This document shows positions 9,025 to 17,135 of a stretch of 64,000 bases of DNA, piece after piece (the first letter of the stretch is position 1; every line of letters begins with the position of its first letter). Source of the stretch: Lachnospiraceae bacterium (GTDB lineage: Bacteria > Bacillota > Clostridia > Lachnospirales > Lachnospiraceae). The position numbers and the translations under genes are program-made. Where the stretch lies: positions 62,001-126,000 of the forward strand of contig JAETTM010000007.1 of assembly GCA_021769135.1 (NCBI GenBank), given 5' to 3'. Under the pieces are notes generated by a model. It made no database searches. It had not been told where the DNA came from and saw nothing but the letters and a program-made list of their open reading frames with translations.

Positions 9025-10560
9025 TCAAGCCCTATGCCCCCCAATCTGCCGGTTCCTCTCCGCCGTCATCGCCCCCTCTTCCAGGTTCATCCCTTTCAAA
9101 ATAGCATTTTTCCCAAATTTATTTTTTATTTCCAGCATAGCCTCCTGCAGCTTCCTTTCCTTCTCCAATGCTGCCTCTTCCTCCGCCTTCTGCTTTTCCC
9201 GCGCCTCATAATCGGTAAAAAGCTCCAGCTGCTCAAAAGCAACTGCCCCTTCCTCCTTCAACGCGCTTTCCTCCACCACCCGGTTGGCCGCAATTGTTAC
9301 CCTCCTGACCAGAAGGTTTCTGTCCACAATATCGTCATACAGCTGCGTCACCGCATCCATTATCTTTTTCGTGGAAGAAGTCCTGCTTTCCAGATTTACC
9401 GTTCCATGGGCATGTTTCGGCACTTTGCGCCCATAACGGTCTACCGTCACCGGCCCCTGATACCTTTTCCTGATTTCCGGGTCGGTCAGGTTTTCTATAT
9501 CATAGCCTACGGTCAATACCATCTGGTCCGTCACCAGCCCCTTCTCCACCAGGTTCAGGACAAGCAAATCCGTCATTTCCCGAACAATCAGCCTTCCTTT
9601 TTCAAAAGTATACGGGCACTGCAGCACCTGCCCTGAGCCTATGCTGTTGGTTTCCGGCTTATACGCTTTCACATCGGCAATCGTACATGGCTCCCAGCCC
9701 CAGGCATGGTCGATGAGCAGTTCCGCATTGACGCCAAATAACTTATACAACAGCTCTTCATTGTGATAATCCATGGGCTTCCCTATGGAGCATCTCGCCA
9801 CATCGCCCATTGTAAACATCCCGTTTTCCTCAAGCTTTCTGGCATACCCCCTGCCCACACGCCAGAAATCGGTAAGCGGACGGTGATTCCATAAAAGTTT
9901 GCGATAACTCATTTCATTCAACTGGGCAATACATACCCCATTTTTATCCGGCCTTACATGCTTGGCCTCAATATCCATGGCCACCTTAGCCAGGTAAAGA
10001 TTGGAGCCAATCCCGGCGGCTGCCGTAATGCCCACCGTTTCCCGTACATCCAATATCATCTTCCGGGCCAGTTCCCTGGCCGTAAGGCGGTATGTGGGCA
10101 AATAGTGTTCCGCATCGATAAACACTTCGTCAATAGAATAAACATGGATATCTTCCGGAGCTATATATTTCAAATAAACATCATAAATCTTCGTGCTGTA
10201 TTCCATATATAATGCCATATGGGGCGGTGCCGTGATATAGGAAATGGAAAGCCCGGGCGAGGCTTTCAGCTCCGTATCGTCATAGGAAGCCCCTGTAAAA
10301 ACGTGCCCCGGAGCTTTTAGCCGACGTTCCCCGTTCACTTCCTTCACCCTCTGTACCACCTCAAAAAGCCTGGCGCGCCCTGAAATCCCATAAGCTTTTA
10401 AGGACGGCGATACCGCCAGGCAGATGGTCTTCTCCGTGCGGCTCGCATCGGCGACCACCAGATTGGTTGTCATAGGATTCAGCCCCCGCTCCTTACATTC
10501 CACGGAAGCATAAAATGATTTTAAATCAATGGCAATATAACAATGTTTTTCCTCCGGCAT
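9025..10560 (-). CDS. Y-family DNA polymerase (UmuC/UvrX type)
   Basis: 511 residues. The catalytic palm motifs of translesion polymerases are present: AIDLKSFYASVECKERG near residue 10 (first metal-binding Asp) and VYSIDEVFIDAEHY near residue 140 (DE pair). A helix-hairpin-helix-like region (GIGSNLYLAKVAMDIEAK) follows, then a little-finger-type domain. The long C-terminal extension (Glu/Lys-rich helix EAREKQKAEEEAALEKERK) is typical of the Gram-positive UmuC/UvrX group. Predicted role: error-prone bypass of DNA lesions in the SOS response. The upstream LexA box within a sigma-A promoter supports this. A YolD-like partner follows 60 bp downstream. Confidence 0.93.
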   Translation of the reverse strand: MPEEKHCYIAIDLKSFYASVECKERGLNPMTTNLVVADASRTEKTICLAVSPSLKAYGISGRARLFEVVQRVKEVNGERRLKAPGHVFTGASYDDTELKASPGLSISYITAPPHMALYMEYSTKIYDVYLKYIAPEDIHVYSIDEVFIDAEHYLPTYRLTARELARKMILDVRETVGITAAAGIGSNLYLAKVAMDIEAKHVRPDKNGVCIAQLNEMSYRKLLWNHRPLTDFWRVGRGYARKLEENGMFTMGDVARCSIGKPMDYHNEELLYKLFGVNAELLIDHAWGWEPCTIADVKAYKPETNSIGSGQVLQCPYTFEKGRLIVREMTDLLVLNLVEKGLVTDQMVLTVGYDIENLTDPEIRKRYQGPVTVDRYGRKVPKHAHGTVNLESRTSSTKKIMDAVTQLYDDIVDRNLLVRRVTIAANRVVEESALKEEGAVAFEQLELFTDYEAREKQKAEEEAALEKERKLQEAMLEIKNKFGKNAILKGMNLEEGAMTAERNRQIGGHRA

Positions 10561-10677
10561 TTTTCCTCTCCATAAGCCCTTTTCATAGTTTCCCGGTTCC
10601 TATACGTCTGCATAGCCAATCTGGAAATGCATCGTTCTCCATTCAAAGTTTTAACATCTTCGGGAAATGATATACTT

Positions 10678-10706
10678 ATTATAATCGAACTTATGTTCTT
10701 TTTCAA
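10678..10706 (-). promoter_or_regulatory. SOS promoter with LexA box in the spacer
   Basis: Read on the minus strand: TTGAAA, 17 nt, TATAAT, an excellent sigma-A promoter 118 bp upstream of the polymerase gene. The spacer holds AGAACATAAGTTCG at 10686-10699, one base from the Gram-positive LexA consensus CGAAC-N4-GTTCG. LexA bound there would block RNA polymerase directly, so transcription should rise on DNA damage. Confidence 0.85.
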
Positions 10707-10740
10707 GGCCATTTTTTCACATGTGAACCTGCACATAAAA

Positions 10741-10773
10741 AGGCCCGAAATCTGTTCTTTAGATTCCCGGCCT
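10741..10773 (-). terminator. Rho-independent terminator
   Basis: A 13-bp imperfect inverted repeat (AGGCCGGGAATCT / AGATTTCGGGCCT) with a 7-nt loop, followed on the minus strand by TTTTT. It ends minus-strand transcription coming from the inositol-monophosphatase side and insulates the SOS promoter. Confidence 0.75.
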
Positions 10774-10988
10774 TTCCCTCTTGCATATTACAATGCCATC
10801 AGCCTTCCGATTTCACAAGCTGTTCCGGAAGCCCGATGATTTCTCCCTCCTGCCCTCGAACATCCTTTTTGTCTTCTTCCCATTCGCTTCCCACGCCCTC
10901 TTTTCCTTCTTCCCCCGAAACAACCGTTCCCCTTGCGGCTTTTCATGAGATATGCTCCCCGACCGTATCAACAAATTCCACCTTTGCT
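10774..10988. other. Intergenic stretch, possible decayed coding remnant
   Basis: Between the terminator and the stop of the inositol-monophosphatase-like gene. On the minus strand, two short open pieces in different frames (VRQYKAKVEFVDTVGEHIS, and a Glu/Lys-rich piece ending IIGLPEQLVKSEG) read like parts of one small protein separated by a frameshift. Neither has a ribosome site or a recognised family. I see no RNA gene here. Confidence 0.25.
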
Positions 10989-11765
10989 TTATACTGCCTT
11001 ACCGGCTATTTCTTTAAAAAGACTGGCCGCCTGCTCTATGCAGTTCCCGTTTGCCGCTAGGACTGCCGCCGGTTTTTCAAACTGGACTTCTCCGCACAGA
11101 GGCATTTGAAAAACGCCCCCCGCCTCTTCCACCAATAAAGCCCCCGCCGCCACATCCCAGGGCGACAGCCTTAATTCAAAAAAGATATCCTGCCTTCCGC
11201 AGGCTACATAAGCAAGGTCCAACGCAGCCGAGCCCAATATGCGCAAATCCCCCGCATGCTGCAAAAAAGCCAGTGCAAGCTCCATACCTTTCCCGGCCAG
11301 TTCCTCCTGATACGGAGACGTTCCCACTCCCACAAGCGCCTGCGGAAAATCCACATCGGATACTCGAATCCTTTCTCCGTTAAGGTAAGCCCCCTTCCCT
11401 TTTTCCGCCCAAAACATTTCTTTCTTAAAGGGCTGGTAAATACATCCCAAAACCGGCATTTTATTTTCCAGCAGCGCTACGGAAACCGCAGAAAAAGCCC
11501 AGCCGCGGCAAAAGTTTGTAGTGCCGTCTATGGGGTCCACAATCCAGGTGAGCCTGTCATCCAACTCCTGATTTTTTTGCTCTTCCCCGATGAAAATGGA
11601 GCCGGGCAGCATTTGAGTCAGCTGTGCTTTCAGATATTCCTCCACTTCAATATCCATATTCGTTACATAATTGGCATGCCCTTCTTTCCCCATCACCGAC
11701 AATTTTTGCGGTTTTACAATCATGTTCCCAGCCGTTTGTACGATATCTTTTATTTTCTCTGTCAT
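10989..11765 (-). CDS. Inositol monophosphatase family protein
   Basis: About 258 residues from the ATG six bases after GAGG (MTEKIKDIVQ). Metal and substrate motifs of the family are intact: GEEQK near residue 70, the signature WIVDPIDGTTNF near 85-97, and the C-terminal WDVAAGALLVEEAGG. Members remove phosphate from inositol monophosphate or related sugar phosphates (SuhB, ImpA, some 3',5'-bisphosphate nucleotidases). The motifs do not decide between these substrates. The protein is cytoplasmic, and its length is normal for the family. It stands alone between a GDPD remnant and a terminator. Confidence 0.9.
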   Translation of the reverse strand: MTEKIKDIVQTAGNMIVKPQKLSVMGKEGHANYVTNMDIEVEEYLKAQLTQMLPGSIFIGEEQKNQELDDRLTWIVDPIDGTTNFCRGWAFSAVSVALLENKMPVLGCIYQPFKKEMFWAEKGKGAYLNGERIRVSDVDFPQALVGVGTSPYQEELAGKGMELALAFLQHAGDLRILGSAALDLAYVACGRQDIFFELRLSPWDVAAGALLVEEAGGVFQMPLCGEVQFEKPAAVLAANGNCIEQAASLFKEIAGKAV

Positions 11766-11807
11766 CATCCACCTCATTTCCGCGCCGCATTTCGGCATAT
11801 ACTAATT

Positions 11808-11948
11808 TTATCCCCTGTATTTTTTACCGGAATCTTTCAGATAGCGCACCGCTTCGCCAGCCCAGTCTGTCTGTATCATAGCATAATCTTTATCCGCCAG
11901 CCAGCCCCATCCTTTTTCCGAATAGTCAATAGACGGTATTTCGTTCTC
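11808..11948 (-). pseudogene. C-terminal remnant of a glycerophosphodiester phosphodiesterase
   Basis: The minus strand encodes a short open piece with GWGWLADKDYAMIQTDW followed by AGEAVRYLKDSGKKYRG and a stop. This matches the usual C-terminal end of GDPD-family enzymes (conserved IQTDWP-like motif). An in-frame stop lies just upstream, and no catalytic N-terminal domain is found between here and position 12081, so the gene is a 3' remnant of a deletion. There is no ribosome site. Confidence 0.6.
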
Positions 11949-12081
11949 TTACTGAAAAAGAACGCTGTTTCATCTCTTGACACCCTATTCATCAACTAAT
12001 ACAATATAATATTAAGGGGATAAAACTGACACCAAAAAGATAAAAAACAAATCGGCATGTATAAAAGGGAGATACAATAAC

Positions 12082-12564
12082 ATGGACATCAGAATATTGC
12101 CGGCCTTCCATTATCCCACAGAAATAAAAGAATTATTTTCAGAATACACGCAGACGCTGATAGACGGAGACCCGGAAATCCAAAAATACCTTTCCATTCA
12201 GAATTATGAAAAAGAATTAGAGCACCCGGAAGCCAAGTACGGCCCTCCCGCCGGGCGGTTATATTTAGCGTTCTGCGAGGGCAGCCCCGCCGGATGCATC
12301 GGCCTTAGGCCATTGGAATCGCCAGGCTGTGAGATGAAGCGCCTTTATGTCCGGCCCGCATTCCGGAAAAACCATATCGGCCATCGCCTTATCCGAACAA
12401 TCATTAAAGATGCCAGAGAAATCGGCTATTCCCATATGCTATTGGATACCTTGCCTTTTTTGTCGGATGCCCTGGCCCTGTATAAAAAATATGGCTTTTA
12501 TGAAATTCCCTGTTACAATGACAGCCCGTTAGATACTTCCATTTATATGAGGCTGGATTTATAA
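12082..12564 (+). CDS. GNAT family N-acetyltransferase
   Basis: 160 residues with a GGGAG ribosome site. It has the acetyl-CoA-binding pattern of the GNAT fold: the strand EMKRLYVRPAFRKNHIGHRLI (split here as EMKRLYVRPAFR / KNHIGHRLI), corresponding to the R/Q-x-x-G-x-G/A loop (RKNHIGH), then YSHMLLDTLPFLSDALALYKKYGFYEI with the usual YKKYGF motif of the last helix. Acceptor substrate unknown. The next gene, a small EamA transporter, starts 36 bp downstream on the same strand, so the two are probably co-transcribed. Confidence 0.87.
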   Translation: MDIRILPAFHYPTEIKELFSEYTQTLIDGDPEIQKYLSIQNYEKELEHPEAKYGPPAGRLYLAFCEGSPAGCIGLRPLESPGCEMKRLYVRPAFRKNHIGHRLIRTIIKDAREIGYSHMLLDTLPFLSDALALYKKYGFYEIPCYNDSPLDTSIYMRLDL

Positions 12565-12599
12565 ACCATTATTTTTTCATCAAAAAGGAGAATAAAACT

Positions 12600-13013
12600 A
12601 TGTGGTTCATTTTCGCCCTGTTATCCGCCGTCTTCGCCGCCCTTACTTCAATTTTGGCCAAAGTGGGAATTGACGGCGTAAACTCTAATTTAGCAACGGC
12701 CATACGAACCGTTGTTGTGGTCATTATGGCATGGGGAATGGTTTTTCTCACCCGCACGCAAAGCGGCATTTCCTCCATCAGCCGAAAAAGCTGGCTGTTT
12801 TTAATCCTCTCAGGATTAGCCACCGGGGCATCTTGGCTATGCTATTATAGAGCCCTGCAAATCGGCGATGCATCCAAAGTAGTTCCTATTGATAAGCTAA
12901 GTGTTGTAATTACTTTGATTTTAGCCTTCGTTTTTTTGCATGAGCAGTTTACCATAAAGTCTATCATCGGATGCCTTTTTATAGGTGCGGGAACTTTATT
13001 TATGGTTCTTTAG
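12600..13013 (+). CDS. Single-domain EamA family transporter
   Basis: 137 residues, preceded by AAGGAG. Four to five hydrophobic segments form one EamA (DMT superfamily) unit: N-terminal WFIFALLSAVFAALTSILAK, a middle pair including LFLILSGLATGASWLCYYRAL, and a final TLILAFVFLHEQFT plus IIGCLFIGAGTLFMVL. Most DMT carriers have two such repeats (~300 residues). Single-unit proteins like this are expected to dimerise, and clostridial examples are common. The substrate is not predictable. It follows a GNAT acetyltransferase in a likely two-gene operon. Confidence 0.85.
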   Translation: MWFIFALLSAVFAALTSILAKVGIDGVNSNLATAIRTVVVVIMAWGMVFLTRTQSGISSISRKSWLFLILSGLATGASWLCYYRALQIGDASKVVPIDKLSVVITLILAFVFLHEQFTIKSIIGCLFIGAGTLFMVL

Positions 13014-13084
13014 AAGGGATTTTTAAAGCGGCAAAATATTCCTTGCACAAAAACTTGACGTATCTCTTTTTTAGTCCATTATAT

Positions 13085-13294
13085 TTATGCCTGCAAGAGT
13101 GAAAAAGAAGGTTCTGGAATCTCCCTTCCCAACATTTGTGCTGTTTCAATCCACTCTTGAATGATTACTTGTGCGTTTTCTACTGCCTTTTGCGGTGTTT
13201 CTCCATCTGCCATACATCCTGGAAGGTCAGGCACAGAAACAAGATAACAATTATCATCGCTTGACCATGAGACAATCATAGAATATTTTGCCAT
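13085..13294 (-). CDS. hicB: HicB-type antitoxin
   Basis: 69 residues with the HicB partial RNase-H-like fold: KYSMIVSWSSDDNCYLVSVPDLPGCMADG, here two joined pieces (KYSMIVSWSSDDN, CYLVSVPDLPGCMADG), then the helix EAVENAQVIIQEWIE-like region (KAVENAQVIIQEWIETA). There is no separate C-terminal DNA-binding domain, so it belongs to the short antitoxins. It lies 14 bp downstream of the HicA-like gene in the standard toxin-first order. Expected to bind and neutralise that toxin. Confidence 0.88.
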   Translation of the reverse strand: MAKYSMIVSWSSDDNCYLVSVPDLPGCMADGETPQKAVENAQVIIQEWIETAQMLGREIPEPSFSLLQA

Positions 13295-13308
13295 CTTTAT
13301 AAACCTCC

Positions 13309-13545
13309 TTATATGCCATACTTTTTAAACAGTAACCGTATTTGCTTTACCTCATATCCTTTTGCCTTACTTCCCTTAGACTGAATATTAATAATCTCTG
13401 GAATATCATTTCTATAATATATGAAATGGTCTCCCTTTACCCTATATCCAAAATTTAAAGACTCAAGCATATTTCGTAACTCAGTAAAGCGAATATTATT
13501 ATCACTATTTCCACTCATTATTATATCATATGTATTTTTCGCCAT
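13309..13545 (-). CDS. hicA: HicA-type mRNA interferase toxin
   Basis: 78 residues. The double-stranded RNA-binding-like fold of HicA is recognisable: an N-terminal helix with RFTELRNMLESLNFGYRVKGDH, where His in the KGDHFIY segment takes the place of the catalytic His of the G-S-H motif, and the C-terminal EVKQIRLLFKKYGI helix. HicA toxins cleave mRNA on ribosome-free or translated transcripts. It is the first gene of the pair with hicB. The N-terminus is slightly longer than the minimal HicA (~60 residues). Confidence 0.82.
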   Translation of the reverse strand: MAKNTYDIIMSGNSDNNIRFTELRNMLESLNFGYRVKGDHFIYYRNDIPEIINIQSKGSKAKGYEVKQIRLLFKKYGI

Positions 13546-13617
13546 ACTGATTCACTCCCCTATTCTTTTTCATTATATCAGGTTTCCCAGCTTTTACAAG
13601 CATCATCGGGAAACGCT

Positions 13618-14583
13618 TCAGACATCAGAAATCCATTTTTTCCCATTTACATACCGCTCATACCAAACCCCTTTATCTTCCACCCTGCCTTCCTGCCGGA
13701 ATCCCAGCTTCCTGCAAAGACAAACCGAGGCCCTGTTCCCTTCCCTCACCAATGCCTGTATTTTCTCAAACCCCAGTTCTTCCTTTCCATATGCCACAAT
13801 AGCCTTGCATACTTCATAGGCATATCCTTTCCCCTGGTACGGCACGCCAATCACAAAGCCCAGCTCCGGCGTATCGAACCCTTCCCGCCAGCTAAGCCCG
13901 GCACGCCCTATGACTTCCTGATTTTCCTTGCATACAATGCTCCATAATCCATAGCCGTAAAAGCCATATATCTTTTCGATATAATTTTTCGTGTACTCTA
14001 TTTCCTCTTCCTTTTCCGGAAACAAATCTTCCATATAGCGGGTGATGGAGGGCTCTGCATAAATGCGGTAAAACGCCTCCACATCCTCCACTGTCATTTC
14101 TCTGATAATGCACCTCTCCGTCTCCATCACAGTCCACGGCTTCCCGGCCAGGCGCAAATATATTTTTTCCAAGGACTCCCAGTCCAGCTCCTCTATCTCC
14201 GTAACCGCATATATTGCCCCGGACAAATCTTCCTCCCTGTTATTCTCATGCAGCCAGGCCGCCGCATGCATTCCCATTCGCTTTAAATTCTGCAAAACCA
14301 AAGACGAGTCTGTCAAAAACAATAGCCCATCTCCCGCACATTCCTCCCGTTCTATAACCTCCACTACCGGCAAAATGCCGTTCCCACAATCCACAATCCC
14401 GCACCCGTTCTTCCAATCCAAGATTCCCTCCAGCACAGCATCCCCTAAAAGCCTGGATTTATCTGCATCATAACTATCCGAACTGCATCCCTCCGAACCC
14501 TTATTCCCCATATTTTCCTTCATCTTCTCCGCCGCAGCTGCCTGCCCCTCATCCGCCCCAAGCAAAATTATCCTTTTTAACAT
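13618..14583 (-). CDS. GNAT acetyltransferase with extra N-terminal domain
   Basis: 321 residues. The C-terminal half (from ~150) is a RimJ/RimL-like GNAT domain: ETERCIIREMTVEDVEAFYRIY, EVIGRAGLSWREGFDTPELGF, VPYQGKGYAYEVCKAIVAYG with the acetyl-CoA loop QGKGYA, and RASVCLCRKLGFRQEGR. The N-terminal half contains GLLFLTDSSLVLQNLKRMG and AAWLHENNREEDLSGAIYAV, resembling a reduced HAD-like domain that I have seen fused to this type of GNAT in Lachnospiraceae; that assignment is from memory. Substrate unknown. The first ~50 residues are low-complexity (Gly/Ser/Asp-rich), so the true start could lie a little downstream. Confidence 0.8.
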   Translation of the reverse strand: MLKRIILLGADEGQAAAAEKMKENMGNKGSEGCSSDSYDADKSRLLGDAVLEGILDWKNGCGIVDCGNGILPVVEVIEREECAGDGLLFLTDSSLVLQNLKRMGMHAAAWLHENNREEDLSGAIYAVTEIEELDWESLEKIYLRLAGKPWTVMETERCIIREMTVEDVEAFYRIYAEPSITRYMEDLFPEKEEEIEYTKNYIEKIYGFYGYGLWSIVCKENQEVIGRAGLSWREGFDTPELGFVIGVPYQGKGYAYEVCKAIVAYGKEELGFEKIQALVREGNRASVCLCRKLGFRQEGRVEDKGVWYERYVNGKKWISDV

Positions 14584-14678
14584 ATTCTCCTCATTCTTAC
14601 CCTATTTACTAATCCGCCGTTTTCGTCTACAATATAACAGTATCATAAAACAAACTACCACAGAAGGGAAGCAAAACA

Positions 14679-15200
14679 ATGGCACAGAATCCGATTGTCA
14701 CTTTTACAATGGAAAATGGGGATGTAATCAAAGCGGAATTATATCCGGAGACAGCACCCAATACGGTAAACAATTTTATTTCTTTAATCAACAGGAATTT
14801 TTATGACGGCTTAATTTTCCACCGCGTTATCCGCGGCTTTATGATTCAGGGCGGCGACCCGGAAGGCTCCGGTATGGGCGGCCCCGGTTATGGCATTAAA
14901 GGCGAATTCGCCCAGAACGGCGTGGCCAACGATTTAAAACATACGGAAGGCGTCCTTTCCATGGCAAGGAGCATGCACCCCGATTCCGCCGGCTCCCAAT
15001 TTTTCATCATGCACAAGACAAGCCCCCATTTGGACGGCGCTTATGCGGCGTTTGGGAAAGTGATCGAAGGGTTGGAAGTGGTAAACCAGATCGCTGAGAC
15101 AGCCACCGATTATGAGGACAGACCCTTGGAAGATCAGGTGATGCAGACGGTTACTGTCGATACTTTCGGCGTGGATTATCCGGAACCGGAGAAGCTGTAA
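14679..15200 (+). CDS. Cyclophilin-type peptidyl-prolyl isomerase
   Basis: 173 residues, with GAAGGGAAG upstream as ribosome site. The cyclophilin core is complete: FHRVIRGFMIQGGDPEGSGMGGPGY (as FHRVIRGFMIQGGDP then EGSGMGGPGY) with the catalytic Arg in FHRVI, GVLSMARSMHPDSAGSQFFI (Q-F-F-I motif) and HLDGAYAAFGKVIEG. There is no signal peptide, so it is cytoplasmic. It catalyses cis-trans isomerisation of peptidyl-proline bonds during folding. The integrase gene of the mobile element starts its 3' side 131 bp beyond this stop codon, making the region just after this gene the likely left junction of the element. Confidence 0.94.
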   Translation: MAQNPIVTFTMENGDVIKAELYPETAPNTVNNFISLINRNFYDGLIFHRVIRGFMIQGGDPEGSGMGGPGYGIKGEFAQNGVANDLKHTEGVLSMARSMHPDSAGSQFFIMHKTSPHLDGAYAAFGKVIEGLEVVNQIAETATDYEDRPLEDQVMQTVTVDTFGVDYPEPEKL

Positions 15201-15254
15201 GCAGTTTCTCAAAAAAGCATTATTCGGTACTGTTCAGCACGGTTTTTATAAAAT

Positions 15255-15276
15255 TTGTTGTCAAAATTGTTGTCAA
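15255..15276. repeat. Two direct repeats TTGTTGTCAA beside the integrase
   Basis: Two identical 10-bp copies at 15255-15264 and 15267-15276, 12 bp apart start to start, just outside the 3' end of the integrase gene. Paired direct repeats at this place are often arm-type binding sites for tyrosine integrases of the Tn916 type. The attachment core itself could not be located, because no matching second copy was found. Confidence 0.5.
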
Positions 15277-15331
15277 TTTTTATCTTGAAGAACAGCGTAA
15301 GACACTCCCTTGAAGATATTAAATTGCAATG

Positions 15332-16564
15332 TTAAAAGATTTTTAGGTTCTTGGACAATTCGTCCAATGCTTGTTTTTTCTTTTCCTCCGTAGCTTTGGC
15401 ATAGATATCCATCGTTATGGAGATGTTTGCATGACCCATTATCTCCTGAATAACTTTGATGTTTGTTTCGTTTTCGCAAAACCGTGTGCAGAACGTGTGG
15501 CGAAAAACGTGGCAACTGAAATGCGGGATGATAATGGGTTCTCTGCTTTCTTCCTGAGCTTTTTGCTCCTCCTCTTTGTTGCACCATCTTGTTATTGTGT
15601 CGATTGCTCTGTTAATTGCCTCCGGGGAGCGCAGCCTGCCTTCCTCATTCACAAATATGAATCCGGTCATACCGCTTATTGTGGGAGTAGGGAAACCTCT
15701 TTCCTGCTGAGCCTTATATTCCGCTTTCAAAGCGTCGTACACCTGATCGATCATAGGAATATCTCTTATGCCCGCTTTGGTTTTCGGCTCGGTAATCGTC
15801 CACTGTGCCTTATCATCTGTACCCGGACGATACTTGGCAGCGTGCGTGATATGAATAACACGGTTCTCAAAATCTACATCGACCCACCGAAGCCCCAGTG
15901 CTTCCCCCATACGACAGCCCGTGCCAAGATAGAGGGTAAATAACGGCACATACTTCACATGGACAGGATCATTGGCAGTAAAATTCATAAACTTTTGCTG
16001 CTGCGCTACTGTCAGAGGGTCTTTTGTTTCCCTAGAATACCCTGTTTTTTTCTTTACCTGCGCCATAATCCCCTGCGTTGGGTTCTGCCGGATAACCTCA
16101 TCCTTGATCGCCATCTCAAATACAGAATGAAGAATAATATGGATATACTCAACGGTACGGACTTTGAGCTTTTTTTCCTCGATCAGATAGAAATAAAAGT
16201 GAACCATATCCGCATATCTGAGATCTGCCAGCTTTTTCTTCCCCAACACATCCCCCACATAATGTCCATAAAGATACTTATATGTATGAAATGTATTAGG
16301 GCGCAAGTCATATTTCGTGGCAATATACCGCTCAAACATATGATTCAGTGTAATGTTGCGGGCTTTTACCGAATCAATCCCATCGAACTGGTCTTTCATT
16401 AACTCCTGTTCCTTCTTGCGGAGGTCAGCCAGATCGCTTGCGTAAACGCTCCTGCGTTTTCCATATGTATCCGTATAGGTATAAACATACCTTTTGTCAG
16501 ATGCCCGTTGACATTCCCCTTTCCAGAGCGCCCTCCCTTTAAGGTCTTTTCTTGCTTTTGCCAT
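15332..16564 (-). CDS. int: Tyrosine recombinase/integrase
   Basis: 410 residues, start after AAGGAG. It has the Tn916-type architecture: an N-terminal AP2-like arm-binding domain (RALWKGECQRASDKRYVYTY), a core-binding SAM-like domain (MFERYIATKYDLRPNTFHTYKYLYG region), and a C-terminal catalytic domain. Catalytic residues are visible: Arg in GTGCRMGEALGLRW, HVFRHTFCTRFCE (His-x-x-Arg) and the tyrosine nucleophile in SITMDIYAKAT. It should integrate and excise the mobilizable element whose mob genes lie at 18.6-20.3 kb. The excisionase-like and ribbon-helix-helix genes lie upstream in the same direction. Confidence 0.93.
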   Translation of the reverse strand: MAKARKDLKGRALWKGECQRASDKRYVYTYTDTYGKRRSVYASDLADLRKKEQELMKDQFDGIDSVKARNITLNHMFERYIATKYDLRPNTFHTYKYLYGHYVGDVLGKKKLADLRYADMVHFYFYLIEEKKLKVRTVEYIHIILHSVFEMAIKDEVIRQNPTQGIMAQVKKKTGYSRETKDPLTVAQQQKFMNFTANDPVHVKYVPLFTLYLGTGCRMGEALGLRWVDVDFENRVIHITHAAKYRPGTDDKAQWTITEPKTKAGIRDIPMIDQVYDALKAEYKAQQERGFPTPTISGMTGFIFVNEEGRLRSPEAINRAIDTITRWCNKEEEQKAQEESREPIIIPHFSCHVFRHTFCTRFCENETNIKVIQEIMGHANISITMDIYAKATEEKKKQALDELSKNLKIF

Positions 16565-16603
16565 ACTTCTCCTTCCTAATCTTCAAGAAAGAGAGTTTGC
16601 AAA

Positions 16604-16786
16604 TCAGAGTCCGGCTTCCCGATATTGTTGATATAACAACTCCAAGCCTTTCTCAATAGCTTCTGTTTGGGTTAAATTGTGTTCAGAGGCAAATCGCTTC
16701 AGTTTCTCATAATCTTCCTCTTTCATCCGGAAGCCTGCTGAAACTTTTCTTGGGGATGCAACTTTTGGTCTCCCCATTCTTGCCAT
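16604..16786 (-). CDS. Small ribbon-helix-helix-type regulator
   Basis: 60 residues, preceded by AAGGAGGT. The sequence (GRPKVASPRKVSAGFRMKEE, then DYEKLKRFASEHNLTQTEAIEKGLELL) has the basic strand followed by two helices expected of CopG/Arc-type DNA-binding proteins. It sits between the excisionase-like and integrase genes. Its own promoter carries a perfect 15-bp inverted repeat around the core elements, so autoregulation and control of int expression are likely. Target and element-specific role are inferred. Confidence 0.7.
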   Translation of the reverse strand: MARMGRPKVASPRKVSAGFRMKEEDYEKLKRFASEHNLTQTEAIEKGLELLYQQYREAGL

Positions 16787-16814
16787 TAAATTTTACCTCC
16801 TTCCTCTTTTCCCC

Positions 16815-16864
16815 ATTATACTAAATGCAGAACATAAAGTCAACATTATTGTTCTGCATTTAGT
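16815..16864 (-). promoter_or_regulatory. Promoter with 15-bp inverted-repeat operator
   Basis: On the minus strand TTGACT (16838-16843), 17 nt, TATAAT (16815-16820) form a near-consensus sigma-A promoter 29 bp upstream of the small regulator gene. The arms ACTAAATGCAGAACA (16820-16834) and TGTTCTGCATTTAGT (16850-16864) are perfect inverted copies, one inside the spacer and one upstream of -35. A dimer bound to each arm would shut the promoter. Confidence 0.8.
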
Positions 16865-16895
16865 AAGTCCGCCCTTACAAACTCACTTTCTATGC

Positions 16896-17135
16896 CTACT
16901 CCTTATTACCCATACGAAACATTTCCAAATATTCCTCAAATATTTCACAATTTACTAATACCATCTTACCTATTTTATATTTTGCACCCGCTTCCTCTGC
17001 CAAATCTTCAAAACTACTCTGGCTCATATCATAAAGCTCTGCTCCTGTTTTATATCTTACAAACCGTTTCCTTCCATATCTTTCTTTCACTACATTTATC
17101 ACTTCTATCTTTTTCAAATTAACTGCGCTTTTCAT
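16896..17135 (-). CDS. Excisionase-like DNA-binding protein (DUF6462 type)
   Basis: 79 residues from the ATG after AAAGGAGGATT. The sequence contains a winged-helix-like segment (RYKTGAELYDMSQSSFEDLAEEAGA, read as RYKTGAELYDMSQSS and FEDLAEEAGA) followed by KYKIGKMVLVNCEIFEEYLE. Proteins of this type are routinely encoded just upstream of Tn916-like integrases in Clostridia and are taken as excisionases or regulators. Direct evidence for excision activity is not visible. It is separated from the next gene by the operator region at 16815-16864. Confidence 0.65.
   Translation of the reverse strand: MKSAVNLKKIEVINVVKERYGRKRFVRYKTGAELYDMSQSSFEDLAEEAGAKYKIGKMVLVNCEIFEEYLEMFRMGNKE

Noticed and set aside
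13421-13819. Long open frames opposite to known genes, for example at 13421-13819, 31748-32608, 52825-53937 and 60767-62227
   Set aside because: They are antisense shadows of recognised genes, with codon patterns and compositions expected from reverse frames.
15200-15332. Attachment core of the tyrosine-integrase element
   Set aside because: No second copy of the sequence after the cyclophilin gene was found by eye within the window, so the right end and element length remain open.
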